The position numbers and the translations under genes were made by a program. The notes under the pieces were generated by a model. The model was not told where the DNA came from. It made no database searches and worked only from the letters and a program-made list of their open reading frames with translations. A DNA stretch of 64,000 nucleotides. Origin: Deltaproteobacteria bacterium. GTDB taxonomy: Bacteria; Myxococcota_A; Polyangia; Polyangiales; JADJMO01. Location: the NCBI GenBank assembly GCA_022843175.1, contig JALHOE010000008.1, positions 25,958 to 89,957 on the forward strand, written 5' to 3'. Shown one piece after another: positions 1-7,794 of the stretch; position 1 is the first letter of the stretch; every line of letters begins with the position of its first letter.

Positions 1-306
1 GAGCTCGCTCAGCCACCCGAGGTCGTGCGGATCCGCGTCGAGGTACACCGAGCCGGAGACCTTGCGGTTGCGGAGCCCCGCGCACGCGGCGACCGCGAGC
101 TGCGTCGAGGGCGGCACACCGGGGTCGAGGTGCACGACCGTGATCGGCTGGGGCGCTGGCTTCGCACGCGATGGATCGTACTTGCCGCACCCCGGGGGGA
201 CCTTCTGCGGCGGGGGCTCCGGGCGCGCGTCGCCGCCGCCGTCGCCACACGACGAGGCGAGGCACATCGCGACGAGCAGGAGCGCACGAGGCTTTCGTTT
301 CGGCAT
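1..306 (-). CDS. Partial lipoprotein, C-terminus outside window
   Basis: The reading frame runs leftwards from ATG at 306 off the window edge, with 102 codons visible and no stop. The N-terminus has a basic start (MPKRK), a hydrophobic core and a lipobox-like LASSC with Cys20, so it is a predicted secreted lipoprotein. A Pro-rich segment follows. The visible part of the mature domain contains a Cys pair and the end SGSVYLDADPHDLGWLSEL. I do not recognise the family. The start codon is the only in-frame ATG before the signal peptide. The gene is divergent from nothing obvious; the P450 gene behind it is on the same strand, with 82 bases between its stop and this start. Confidence 0.7.
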   Translation of the reverse strand, partial: MPKRKPRALLLVAMCLASSCGDGGGDARPEPPPQKVPPGCGKYDPSRAKPAPQPITVVHLDPGVPPSTQLAVAACAGLRNRKVSGSVYLDADPHDLGWLSEL

Positions 307-388
307 GCGAGGGTGTTCGAAGGTACACCGGAGACCGGGGAAATCGGGTTCCCAAAAGACAGATCGGGTTGATGGTCTTCAAGGCGCG

Positions 389-1849
389 TCACGTCCCTGC
401 GCGCGCGCGAAGCCGCAGTCGAACCGGACGATCCGGACGTAGGCTGCCGGGCAGCTTCGCGATCCCGACGTCGGCGCCGGCGCGAGCAACGTCGAAGCGT
501 CGCGCCAGGGTGGACAGCATGACGGCGCCCTCGGCGAGCGCGAAGTGGTTGCCCATGCAGAGGCGCGGCCCCGCGCCGAAGGGCACGAAGGCGCCCGGGG
601 CGATGGCTGCTCGACGCTCGGGGAGGAATCGCTCCGGATCGAAGTCGAGCGGTGCGGGCCACACATCCGGCCGCCGATGGAGCGCGAAGATCGAACACAC
701 GAGCATCGTCCCTGAAGGGACGCGGTACCCCGCGATCACGTCGTCCGTCGCCGCGATGCGTGGCACGAACGGGAGCGGCGGATAGAGCCGCATGCTCTCC
801 TCGAACACGGCACGCGCGTACGGGAGCCGCGGCAAGTCGGCGGCGCGCGGGGCCCGGTCGCCGAGCACCGCGTCGGCCTCCGCCCGGAGCCGCTCGAGGA
901 TGTTCGGACTGCGGCAGACCTCGACCCACGCCCAGGAGAGCGTGTTCGCGGTCGTTTCGTGCCCCGCGATGAACAGCGTGATGATCTCGTCGCGCAGGTG
1001 CTTCGCCGTCATCGTCCGCCCGGTCTCCGGATCCGGCGACTCGAGCAGCCTGTTGACGACGCCCGCGGCGCCCGCGGCGCGGTTCTGCTCGATCACCGCC
1101 GCGACGAACTCGTCGATCGTCGCGATGGCCGCGAGCATGGGCTTTTCGAGCGCGCGCCAGACGGTGCCGCCCAGCGGGCCGGGAACGCTCAGCTCCACCT
1201 GCAGCAAGAGGAGCAGGCGGTCGAGCGCGCGCCCGAGCCGCGCCGAGTCGGCACCGAGGTCCACGCCGAGAACCGTGTGGCAGATGATCCGCATCGCCGC
1301 GTCGCGCATCGTCTCGGTCGCGTCCACCACGCGGCCGGCTCGACACGCGAGCTCCCACTCGCGCGCGACCGCCGCTGCGACGCTCGCCATTCCGTCGACG
1401 AGTGCGTCCACACCCCGCGACGTGAACTCGGGCTGCAGGATCCGGCGCTGCGAGCGCCAGAACTCTCCCTCACTGAGGAACACGCCGTTTCCGGCGAGGG
1501 GGCGGAGGAGCTCGAAGACGGGGTTGTCCTTGAGGTAGACGTGATTCTGCGTGACGAGGACGTGCCGGATCAGGTCGGGGCGCGAGACGAAGACCGCGGG
1601 AAAGGGTCCGAGAGACGCGGCGGCGACCTCGCCCGTGCGACGGATCGCTTCCTCGATGTAGCCGTTGATCCCGAACCGCACCACGCTCGGAATCGACGCG
1701 AGCGTGTCGCGCCAGGTCATGGTAGGGACGCGCCCGAGTCCGGACGCAGACACGGCGGATGGTCGCGGCATGTCGGCCGGGCGTCGCGGCGCTCGCGCGG
1801 CGGACGAGGAATCGGAAGACGAGGAGGGGCGAGTCGGGCCGGGCAACAT
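389..1849 (-). CDS. Cytochrome P450
   Basis: A 486-residue cytochrome P450, a haem-thiolate monooxygenase of unknown substrate. Three diagnostic motifs are visible: the I-helix AGHETT (about residues 295-300), the K-helix ExxR within EESMR (about 351-354), and the haem loop FGAGPRLCMG with the Cys ligand near residue 431. The first ~30 residues are Ser/Pro/Arg-rich and are not a membrane anchor, so it is probably a soluble bacterial-type enzyme. I chose the ATG at 1849 because GGAGAG lies 4 bases upstream; another in-frame ATG at 1861 has no such site. It is divergent from a TetR gene at 1929, which is the likely local regulator. No ferredoxin or reductase gene is adjacent. Confidence 0.92.
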   Translation of the reverse strand: MLPGPTRPSSSSDSSSAARAPRRPADMPRPSAVSASGLGRVPTMTWRDTLASIPSVVRFGINGYIEEAIRRTGEVAAASLGPFPAVFVSRPDLIRHVLVTQNHVYLKDNPVFELLRPLAGNGVFLSEGEFWRSQRRILQPEFTSRGVDALVDGMASVAAAVAREWELACRAGRVVDATETMRDAAMRIICHTVLGVDLGADSARLGRALDRLLLLLQVELSVPGPLGGTVWRALEKPMLAAIATIDEFVAAVIEQNRAAGAAGVVNRLLESPDPETGRTMTAKHLRDEIITLFIAGHETTANTLSWAWVEVCRSPNILERLRAEADAVLGDRAPRAADLPRLPYARAVFEESMRLYPPLPFVPRIAATDDVIAGYRVPSGTMLVCSIFALHRRPDVWPAPLDFDPERFLPERRAAIAPGAFVPFGAGPRLCMGNHFALAEGAVMLSTLARRFDVARAGADVGIAKLPGSLRPDRPVRLRLRARAGT

Positions 1850-1899
1850 GGTTCTCTCCATCCGACGTCTGGCGGGACGCCTACGACGAATGCTAAAGT

Positions 1900-1912
1900 C
1901 GAACAATATTCG
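1900..1912. promoter_or_regulatory. Candidate TetR operator between P450 and tetR
   Basis: The 79-base divergent gap contains an AT-rich patch in otherwise very GC-rich DNA. Its centre is the inverted repeat CGAA-N5-TTCG (1900-1903 and 1909-1912). Location and symmetry suit a TetR-family dimer acting on both genes. The arms are short, so this is an inference from position. Confidence 0.4.
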
Positions 1913-1928
1913 GATTCAAACTCGCGCC

Positions 1929-2540
1929 ATGACCAAGAGAATCCCGCGCCAGGCCCGCTCGATTGCGAAGTATGACGCAATAATCCGAGCGACAAGTCGG
2001 GTTATTGAGCGTGGCGACTTCGCGAGCGCGTCGACGCACGCGATCGCCGAGCGCGCGGGGGTCGGGGTGGGCACGCTCTACGAGTACTTCGACGGGAAGG
2101 ACGACCTCCTTCGCGCCGTCGTCGAGTTCGAGTCGAGGACGATCTGGCGGCGCATCGAGCGGCGGATACCCAGCTGGACGACGATGGACGGAGTGACGGC
2201 GTTCGAAGAGCTCGTGCGCGAGCTCATGGACGTCGCGGTGGCGCACCGTGGTCTCGTCAGGGTGATGCTCGGTCAGGTCCCCGACGTGATGCGCCAGGAG
2301 CCCGTCGTACGTCTGCTCGGCCAAGCCGAGGTCCTCGTCAAGCTGCTCCTCCTTCGCGATGCGCGCGTCCCGAACGCTCGGCGCGTCGACACGAGCTCGT
2401 TCATCCTCGTGAACTCGTTGGCGGGGCTGATGTTGGGCGTCGCGCGCGGCCTACCGCCGTCCGTCACGCCGGACGACGTGGCCGCGCAGATCGGCAGCGT
2501 CCTGCGCACGCTCGTCGAGCACCGTGGGGGACTGTTCTAG
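1929..2540 (+). CDS. TetR/AcrR family transcriptional regulator
   Basis: A 203-residue TetR-family repressor. The N-terminal helix-turn-helix is clear: ERAGVGVGTLYEYFDGKDDL matches the usual TetR recognition-helix pattern of xGVGxGTxYxYFxxKxxL. The rest is the variable all-helical ligand and dimer domain. ATG 1929 follows an AT-rich divergent promoter region. Longer in-frame extensions upstream would run through the P450 promoter and N-terminal codons and are rejected. The gene is divergent from the P450 gene, an arrangement typical of ligand-responsive control of an oxidative enzyme. The inducer is unknown. Confidence 0.9.
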   Translation: MTKRIPRQARSIAKYDAIIRATSRVIERGDFASASTHAIAERAGVGVGTLYEYFDGKDDLLRAVVEFESRTIWRRIERRIPSWTTMDGVTAFEELVRELMDVAVAHRGLVRVMLGQVPDVMRQEPVVRLLGQAEVLVKLLLLRDARVPNARRVDTSSFILVNSLAGLMLGVARGLPPSVTPDDVAAQIGSVLRTLVEHRGGLF

Positions 2541-2612
2541 CTTCGACCGATCTCCCCTCCTCATCCGGGTCGATCCGCGGGAGACGGACGCTGCCGATAT
2601 CATTGGCCCCGC

Positions 2613-3995
2613 ATGGGCGTCCTCACCTCCCACATCGACTCGAAGTTCCATCTCGCGCGCGAGCACTTCCCGGCCGTGATCGAGGCGATGAAGAAGGTCG
2701 TGCGCGAGGCCGCGCGACCGACCGAGTATGTGCACCTCCCCGATCAGCTGCTCGCGACCAACGAGATCGCGGAGGCGTTCGACGCGGCGGGGTTCGTCGT
2801 GACGTTCGACGCGCGCGGCGACATCGACTCGCTCAAGTGGGGCGGCGACAAGCTGCCGTTCGACACGACGACGCTCTATCACTTGTTCAAGGGGTTCGCG
2901 CGGCACGTCCAGCGCGGGAGCTACCTTGAAATCGAGGAGGAAGACGCGCGCTGTCGGATGCGGTGGCGCGGGATCGCTATCGAATATGACTACCACGGCC
3001 GCGATCCGCACGAGGCGTTGTACATGCGCGCGCGCGACGCGGCCCACGCGGGCGATCACGAGCGCGCCGTGCGGCTGCTGCGCGACGCGCTCGAGCTTCA
3101 CGAGGACTACTCGGCCGCGTGGAACGATCTCGCGATCGAGCTGGCGAGCCTGCGACGCTGGGACGAGGCCATGGCCGCGTGCGAGCGAGCGGCGGTGGAT
3201 GCCGGCTGTTACCGCGAGGTCGCGACCCTCGCGCGAACGGCCGGCGAGCTCGAGACGGCGCTGCGCTTCGTCGACGCGGGGCTGCCGCGAATGAAGGCCG
3301 ACTACGCCCAAGTCCTGCTACGGACGGAGGGAGCGGCTGTTTGCTCGGCGCTCTCGCGGTTCGAGCGTGCGCTCGAGCTCGCTCGCGAGGCGAAGGCGCT
3401 CTCGCCGGGCAGCGCGAACGTGGCGTATGAGGAGTGCTCGGCCTGCTTCGATCTCGGTCGGTACGCGGAGGCCGTCGACGCCGCGAAGCGCGCGCGGAAC
3501 CTCTTGAAGGCGGTGCTCCTCCGCGCCGAGGCGTGCGTGATGCTGGGCAAGAAGGCCGACGCCCGCAAGTGGTTCGAGAAGGTCCTGAACGCCGCCCACA
3601 AGGAGCGCGCGAAGGGGAACTACGTCGCGTGGCATGCGGCGCTCGAGAGCCACGCCTTGTTCGCGCTCGGGCGTCGCAACGAATCGACGCAGGCGGCGCG
3701 CGACGCCCTCGCGAGCGCGCCGGCCTGGTCGTATCCCCTCCATCGACTCGGCGTCGCGCAGCTCGACGAGAAGCTGCACGACGAAGCAAGAGCGTCGCTC
3801 GCGCGCGCGATCGAGCTCTCTCCCTCGTGGGACTTCGGCCGGTACGACCTCGCACGCGCGCTGATCGCGTGCGGCGAGCGCGAGGAAGCGCGGGCGATCC
3901 TCGCGGAGATCACGCGGTCGAACCCCCACCTCGCTGGGCTCGTCGTGCGCGCCGCCTCCGACGACGAGCTCCCGCCCGCCAATCCGGTGCTGTGA
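2613..3995 (+). CDS. Tetratricopeptide-repeat protein
   Basis: A 460-residue protein of two parts. Residues 1-125 form an alpha/beta-looking domain rich in acidic and aromatic residues that I do not recognise. From about 130 onward come successive 34-residue TPR-like helix pairs; examples of the repeat pattern are DEAMAACERAAVDAGC, FERALELAREAKALSPGSAN and DEARASLARAIELSPSW. No signal peptide or membrane segment is visible, so it is probably a cytoplasmic scaffold or partner-binding protein. ATG 2613 has no convincing ribosome site, but TATCAT lies 9 bases upstream. It stands alone between the tetR gene and an uncharacterised gene on the same strand. Confidence 0.8.
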   Translation: MGVLTSHIDSKFHLAREHFPAVIEAMKKVVREAARPTEYVHLPDQLLATNEIAEAFDAAGFVVTFDARGDIDSLKWGGDKLPFDTTTLYHLFKGFARHVQRGSYLEIEEEDARCRMRWRGIAIEYDYHGRDPHEALYMRARDAAHAGDHERAVRLLRDALELHEDYSAAWNDLAIELASLRRWDEAMAACERAAVDAGCYREVATLARTAGELETALRFVDAGLPRMKADYAQVLLRTEGAAVCSALSRFERALELAREAKALSPGSANVAYEECSACFDLGRYAEAVDAAKRARNLLKAVLLRAEACVMLGKKADARKWFEKVLNAAHKERAKGNYVAWHAALESHALFALGRRNESTQAARDALASAPAWSYPLHRLGVAQLDEKLHDEARASLARAIELSPSWDFGRYDLARALIACGEREEARAILAEITRSNPHLAGLVVRAASDDELPPANPVL

Positions 3996-4086
3996 TCGGC
4001 GCGCGATCGCGCGAGCGGAGGCGGATCGGCAGGCACGAAGCACGCGCGCGTTTGGTTCGGACTCGATCTCGGGTAAGAGTCGAGCG

Positions 4087-4659
4087 ATGAGGCGCCACGT
4101 CCTCCGCAGCGGGACCGAGGACAACGGGTTCTTGGGCCGACTTCGCGCGCTCCTGCCGCAGCTGCAGGAGAGAACCGGCCTCCGCTTCGTCGCGGGGCAA
4201 CACGAGGACCCGAGCGACGACGTCCGCAAGTACCCCTTCGTCGAGTCGGAGAAGCACGGAACCCTGAGCCTCCTCGAGGACCTCGATACCGGGACGCGTT
4301 GGCTCGAGATCGAGGGAGACTCCCCGGACTTCGAGCGGTGTGTCGACGACGCCATTCTGCTTCTGGTGGAGATCGTTCCCCTCCGGCAGCTACGCGGCGA
4401 GGCACGCAAGAAGACCGATGACGTCACGCTCAAGCGCCTCGCGCGAGGCGCCGGCGAGAAGGCTGACACCGAGACCATGGAGATCCTCGCCTCCTGCCTC
4501 TCGAGCAACAACCCCTCGCGGGTCCACGACGCGGCCGACGCGGCGACGATCCTCGGCTGGCCCGAGCTCGTGCCCGCGCTCGAAGCAGCCGCGAGCATCA
4601 AGCGCACGTCACGCGTCAAGCACGCGCTGCGGGCCGCGTTGGCTGCCTGCACCAAGTAG
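4087..4659 (+). CDS. Uncharacterised protein with HEAT-like C-terminus
   Basis: A 190-residue soluble protein with no recognised family. The first ~110 residues alternate charged and hydrophobic segments. The last ~70 residues contain two amphipathic helix pairs, including RVHDAADAATILGWPELVPALE, that look like HEAT-type repeats. It lies 91 bases downstream of the TPR gene on the same strand. A possible promoter, TTGGTT (4052-4057) and TAAGAG (4074-4079) with a 16-base spacer, ends only 7 bases before the ATG. The function is unknown. Confidence 0.6.
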   Translation: MRRHVLRSGTEDNGFLGRLRALLPQLQERTGLRFVAGQHEDPSDDVRKYPFVESEKHGTLSLLEDLDTGTRWLEIEGDSPDFERCVDDAILLLVEIVPLRQLRGEARKKTDDVTLKRLARGAGEKADTETMEILASCLSSNNPSRVHDAADAATILGWPELVPALEAAASIKRTSRVKHALRAALAACTK

Positions 4660-4707
4660 GACGCCACCTCGCCGCCGATCCGCCAACAGGCGAGAGACTC
4701 GTCGCTT

Positions 4708-4841
4708 TCACCGCAGCCGCTTCGAGATCCAGCCAAGCCCCCACGCCGACACCCGTCGGCGGGGGTCGTTCGTCAGCGTCTCGTCGGTGGTCTCCAGGCC
4801 GGGGTCGAACGTCCACGGTGTCCTCGCCGATCCTACGACGT
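4708..4841 (-). pseudogene. Possible gene remnant (C-terminal scrap)
   Basis: About 43 minus-strand codons end in TGA at 4708. They have strongly biased third positions, nearly all G or C in the last 30 codons, and a natural-looking tail (NDPRRRVSAWGLGWISKRLR). There is no start codon or longer homologous frame; upstream it runs into the MepA-like gene in another frame. I read it as the surviving 3' end of a lost gene. It could instead be coincidence. Confidence 0.3.
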
Positions 4842-4846
4842 GCAGA

Positions 4847-5623
4847 CTAGGGCTTCTTCGACTTCGAAACAGCCTGATGCGGCGTCGCGGGCGCTGCGCG
4901 ACGAGGCTCCTCGATGCATGCCTTGCTGTCCGTCGGGCAGGCGACGCGCACGTGGAAGTGGTTTCTGTGGGGCGAGGCTCCGCCCGGTTGGTGCATTGCG
5001 CGCGCCGCGCGGGCGATGACGTCAGCGCTCGCTCCCGTCGCGTGCCCGTACGCGAGCAACAGGTTTCGCAAACCGTTCGAGACGAAGATGTGCTGAACGC
5101 GGACCGGACCGGAGACCAGGGCTGCGACGACGGTCCAGTTCTTCTTGGTGTCGAACCGGAGCGCAGGGCTGGCGATCGCGAGGCCGTCGTCTCGAAATCC
5201 GATGTAGTCGTTCGTAGCAACGCTCTTGTCGTTCGCGTCGAGCACGAAGAAGGCAATGTCGACGTCTCGGCCGCTCTGGTGAGAAGCGTGGCGCGGAATC
5301 GGCCCACCATGCTCCGCGGAGAGGTCGCCGACGCCCAGCTGAACGTGGTGCGTCTCCCAAACCGCGTGCCCGGTTCGACGCAACAGCGTCACCAACTCGG
5401 TGGTTCCCCATCGATGGCTCCACGCCGGGAGGCAGCGGAGCTCTGTTCCATTGGCGCAATCGAGGCGAAGGCCGTGAACGAGCCGCCCCGCGTTGACGTG
5501 ACCAATCGATTGACCCGAAAGGGCCCCGTCACCAAGCGACTTCGGGACGGGCTTGCTGCGTGCCTCGGTCGCAAGGCACAGCGACGCAGCGACGACACCC
5601 CCGATCAGGCTTCGCGACTGCAC
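4847..5623 (-). CDS. mepA: MepA-like penicillin-insensitive murein endopeptidase (M74)
   Basis: A 258-residue protein resembling peptidase M74 (MepA), a zinc LAS-type endopeptidase that cuts meso-DAP cross-links in peptidoglycan. The pattern HASHQSGRDVDIAF carries the His...Asp metal site, and HRNHFHVRVACP carries the terminal His-x-His. A hydrophobic segment (LIGGVVAASLCLA) near the start suits export to the periplasm. No good ATG exists; GTG 5623 gives a compact signal peptide and is preferred over a longer start at 5728. The gene looks less GC-biased than its neighbours and is flanked by scraps of other genes, which suggests acquisition. Confidence 0.75.
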   Translation of the reverse strand: MQSRSLIGGVVAASLCLATEARSKPVPKSLGDGALSGQSIGHVNAGRLVHGLRLDCANGTELRCLPAWSHRWGTTELVTLLRRTGHAVWETHHVQLGVGDLSAEHGGPIPRHASHQSGRDVDIAFFVLDANDKSVATNDYIGFRDDGLAIASPALRFDTKKNWTVVAALVSGPVRVQHIFVSNGLRNLLLAYGHATGASADVIARAARAMHQPGGASPHRNHFHVRVACPTDSKACIEEPRRAAPATPHQAVSKSKKP

Positions 5624-5664
5624 CGCGAGATCATGCTGGAATCCCGAAGCCCGGACCAATTTGC

Positions 5665-5747
5665 AGCCGACCGAGCAGGAGATCGCAGAGCTGCGCGAGA
5701 TCGCGCGCATCCCGATCGCGACGGTCATCCTCGTCGAGCTCGTGTAG
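5665..5747 (+). pseudogene. Possible gene remnant (C-terminal scrap)
   Basis: A short plus-strand stretch reads LQPTEQEIAELREIARIPI before its TAG stop at 5745-5747. It has strict G/C third positions and a regular amphipathic helix. Further upstream the frame is only the antisense of the MepA-like gene. It looks like the last ~27 codons of a gene whose body is gone. Evidence is limited to codon bias and sequence texture. Confidence 0.25.
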
Positions 5748-5798
5748 CGGCGCGGCGGCCTCGAGACGAACTCGACGACACCACCCGGGCGCGGAGGA

Positions 5799-6293
5799 TC
5801 AGCGCTGCGTGCGCAGGTGCTCGGCGAGCTTGTCGAGCGTCTGGTACCCGAGCTCGACGGCGCCGAAGCCGAGCCCCGCGTCGCGCTGCGCCTTGCTCGG
5901 GTGGAGCTGGCGCAGCGTGAGCACCGTCTTCTTGTCGCTCTGCTCGTCGAACATGAGCGTCACGCGGAAGCGGCCCGGATCGTCGGCGTCGCGCCCGTGA
6001 TCCATCACGATCAGCTTCGGGCTCTCGATCTCGAGGAAGACGATGTAGTTCGGGTAGATGGTGCCGTCGGGCCCGCGCATCTCGAAGCGCCAACGGCCGC
6101 CGACGCGGATGTCGATCTCTTGCGTCGTGCAGCTGAACCCGCTCGGGCCGAACCACTTCGGGAGGGCCTCCGGATCGGTCCACGCGCGGAAGACGAGCTC
6201 TCGCGGGAAGGCGTACACGCGCGTGATCACGAGCTCGCGCTCGCGGATCGATCGGGGGAGGTCCATCGTCTCAGCGTCGGCGGCGGGGGGCAT
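5799..6293 (-). CDS. SRPBCC (Aha1/START-like) family protein
   Basis: A 164-residue SRPBCC-fold protein of the activator-of-Hsp90 homologue (AHSA1) type. The family signature is clear: ITRVYAFPRELVFRAWTDPE, then LPKWFGP, a central VGGRWRFEMRGPDG and a C-terminal long helix ending in LDKLAEHL. These proteins form a hydrophobic cavity that binds small lipophilic ligands; the ligand here is unknown. Its start overlaps the end of the upstream ArsR-type gene by 23 bases, so the two are translated together. The ArsR+AHSA1 pairing is very common in bacteria. Confidence 0.9.
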   Translation of the reverse strand: MPPAADAETMDLPRSIRERELVITRVYAFPRELVFRAWTDPEALPKWFGPSGFSCTTQEIDIRVGGRWRFEMRGPDGTIYPNYIVFLEIESPKLIVMDHGRDADDPGRFRVTLMFDEQSDKKTVLTLRQLHPSKAQRDAGLGFGAVELGYQTLDKLAEHLRTQR

Positions 6294-6666
6294 GGTCGTC
6301 TTCCTTCTTGGTCTCGTGCTCTGAGGTCTTCGTCTGCTCGGTGTCTTGCATCTGTTCGAGGTAGCGTTGCAGTCGGTCGAAGCGCTGCTCCCAAGCGCGC
6401 CGCGTGTGCTCCGCCCACGCCGCCACCTCGGTCAGCGCCTCGGGCCGGAGCCGACACGGACGCTTCTGCGCGTCGCGTCCGCGGGTGATGAGGCCCGCCT
6501 TCTCGAGGACCTTCAGGTGGCGCGAGATGGCCGGGAGGCTGATGTCGAACGGGGCGGCGAGCTCGAGCACCGTCGCGTCGCCCGCGGCGAGGCGCTCGAC
6601 GATCGCACGGCGCGTCGGATCGCCGAGCGCGGCGAAGGTGTCGTGGATCGAGGCGGGTGGGCGCAT
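6271..6666 (-). CDS. ArsR-family winged-helix regulator
   Basis: A 131-residue ArsR/SmtB-type regulator. The HTH is in the first 70 residues: ALGDPTRRAIVERLAAGD, then LPAISRHLKVLEKAGLI as the recognition helix, then the wing. No CxC or other metal-binding cysteines are present, so it is not an obvious metal sensor. The C-terminal tail is charged (TEQTKTSEHETKKEDDH). The gene overlaps the SRPBCC gene it presumably controls. An excellent operator-like inverted repeat lies 29 bases upstream of the ATG. Confidence 0.9.
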   Translation of the reverse strand: MRPPASIHDTFAALGDPTRRAIVERLAAGDATVLELAAPFDISLPAISRHLKVLEKAGLITRGRDAQKRPCRLRPEALTEVAAWAEHTRRAWEQRFDRLQRYLEQMQDTEQTKTSEHETKKEDDHAPRRRR

Positions 6667-6694
6667 GGTGGTCGGGGAATTCGTGGCCAGAACG

Positions 6695-6716
6695 TATTTA
6701 ACGTTTTGGTTAAGTA
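6695..6716. promoter_or_regulatory. Inverted repeat, likely ArsR operator
   Basis: TATTTAAC-N6-GTTAAGTA: arms of 8 bases with one mismatch, in an AT-rich patch just upstream of the ArsR/SRPBCC operon (start 6666). It resembles sites bound by ArsR-family dimers ahead of AHSA1-type genes. Autoregulation is an inference. Confidence 0.6.
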
Positions 6717-6785
6717 CGACCCGGCGGCGGGTTCGTCAAGGCCCGAGGAGCGAGTCCCAGCGGAAGATGATTCGTTCCGCGGTCG

Positions 6786-6992
6786 TTGGAGTGCTTCGAG
6801 ATCTCACCGGCCCTGATCGCGCGGGCCCTCGTCAACCGGCCCGATAGGGAGACTGTGGCGGCCATGAAGAGGCTGTTGAAGTCGAGGTCCCTCTCCACGC
6901 GCGTCGAAGCGGCGCGCGTGCTCGTCACGCTCGGCGATCCGGCCGGTGCCGAGGCATACGAGCGCGCGCGGCGCGCGGCGCAGAAGAGGTAG
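6786..6992 (+). CDS. Small HEAT-like protein or gene remnant
   Basis: A 68-residue frame with coding-type third positions. It ends in a HEAT-like helix pair (STRVEAARVLVTLGDPAGAE). The longest version needs a TTG start at 6786; an ATG at 6864 would leave only 42 residues. It may be a small standalone repeat protein or the last part of a decayed HEAT-repeat gene. It is convergent with the next gene, 12 bases away. Confidence 0.4.
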   Translation: MECFEISPALIARALVNRPDRETVAAMKRLLKSRSLSTRVEAARVLVTLGDPAGAEAYERARRAAQKR

Positions 6993-7004
6993 ACCGACTT
7001 CGGG

Positions 7005-7682
7005 CTACGCCCAGGAGATTCTCATCTCGATGGACGAGCGCAGGCCCTTCGACCGTTCCTCGCGCACGTAGACCGCGCGGCTCAGGTTGGCGGCGGCAGC
7101 GCGGTAGTAGGCCACCGTCGCGTCGCGGAAGTAGGGGATCTCGAGCAGCACGCAGCCGACGATGTTGACGACGGCTTCTTTGGGACCGATCTGGCTCACG
7201 CACTGATCGGCGCCGTCGATCATGCGTTCCCAGATTCGATGCGCGTTCTTGTAGAGGTGCCATGGCGTCGCGCCGGCGCCGGCGGCGACTCTGAGGATCG
7301 TGCCGACAAACGCCTGTTGAGTGCGCATCGAGACCCGCTCGCCAAGGGCGCGGATGTCGTTGGCGGACAGCTTCAGCGCGTCGCACGCTCGGTAGTGATC
7401 GAGCGCGACGTCAACCGCCAGCCACGAACCGGCCACCATGCCGCGCACCGTGTCGTGGCGATCGGCGGGCAGGTGACCGAAGTACGCGTCCTCCCAACCC
7501 ATCGCGCGCAGCGCGTGAAGCGACGCCGTGATCAACGTGGAGCGGACCCGCGTGACCGGCGGCATTCTCCCCGGCGGATACCGGAAGGGTGCCACGATCT
7601 CGCGCGCTTCGTTCAGTCGGCTCACGTCCTTTGGCAAAAGTGTATCGCAACTCAGTCGTGGTGCACCTCGGCTCTGATTCAT
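7005..7682 (-). CDS. Conserved protein, possibly DUF2378-like
   Basis: A 225-residue soluble protein. Central and C-terminal parts (FVGTILRVAAGAGATPWHLY, HRIWERMIDGADQCV, EIPYFRDATVAYYRAAAANL) resemble in layout the ~200-residue myxobacterial family DUF2378/TIGR02265. That family is related to small-molecule-binding V4R/haem-NO-binding-like folds. This is similarity of pattern and not a confirmed hit. ATG 7682 was chosen; another in-frame ATG lies at 7697. Longer frames extend into the antisense of the next gene and are not credible. It is divergent from the SGNH-like lipoprotein gene. Confidence 0.6.
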   Translation of the reverse strand: MNQSRGAPRLSCDTLLPKDVSRLNEAREIVAPFRYPPGRMPPVTRVRSTLITASLHALRAMGWEDAYFGHLPADRHDTVRGMVAGSWLAVDVALDHYRACDALKLSANDIRALGERVSMRTQQAFVGTILRVAAGAGATPWHLYKNAHRIWERMIDGADQCVSQIGPKEAVVNIVGCVLLEIPYFRDATVAYYRAAAANLSRAVYVREERSKGLRSSIEMRISWA

Positions 7683-7794
7683 CGCGAGCGCGCGCATGAG
7701 ACAGCTAGAGGCCGCACGGGGCTCCGATCGGCTCAAGTATTTTTCAGCGAGTTTTCTCGTTGCTGAGCCACCCGACCTCCAACACGATGCGGCT

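Noticed and set aside
9..1358. Long minus-strand open frame across the lipoprotein and P450 region
   Set aside because: Arg-rich antisense-type composition with no family; it is a shadow of the P450 and lipoprotein frames.
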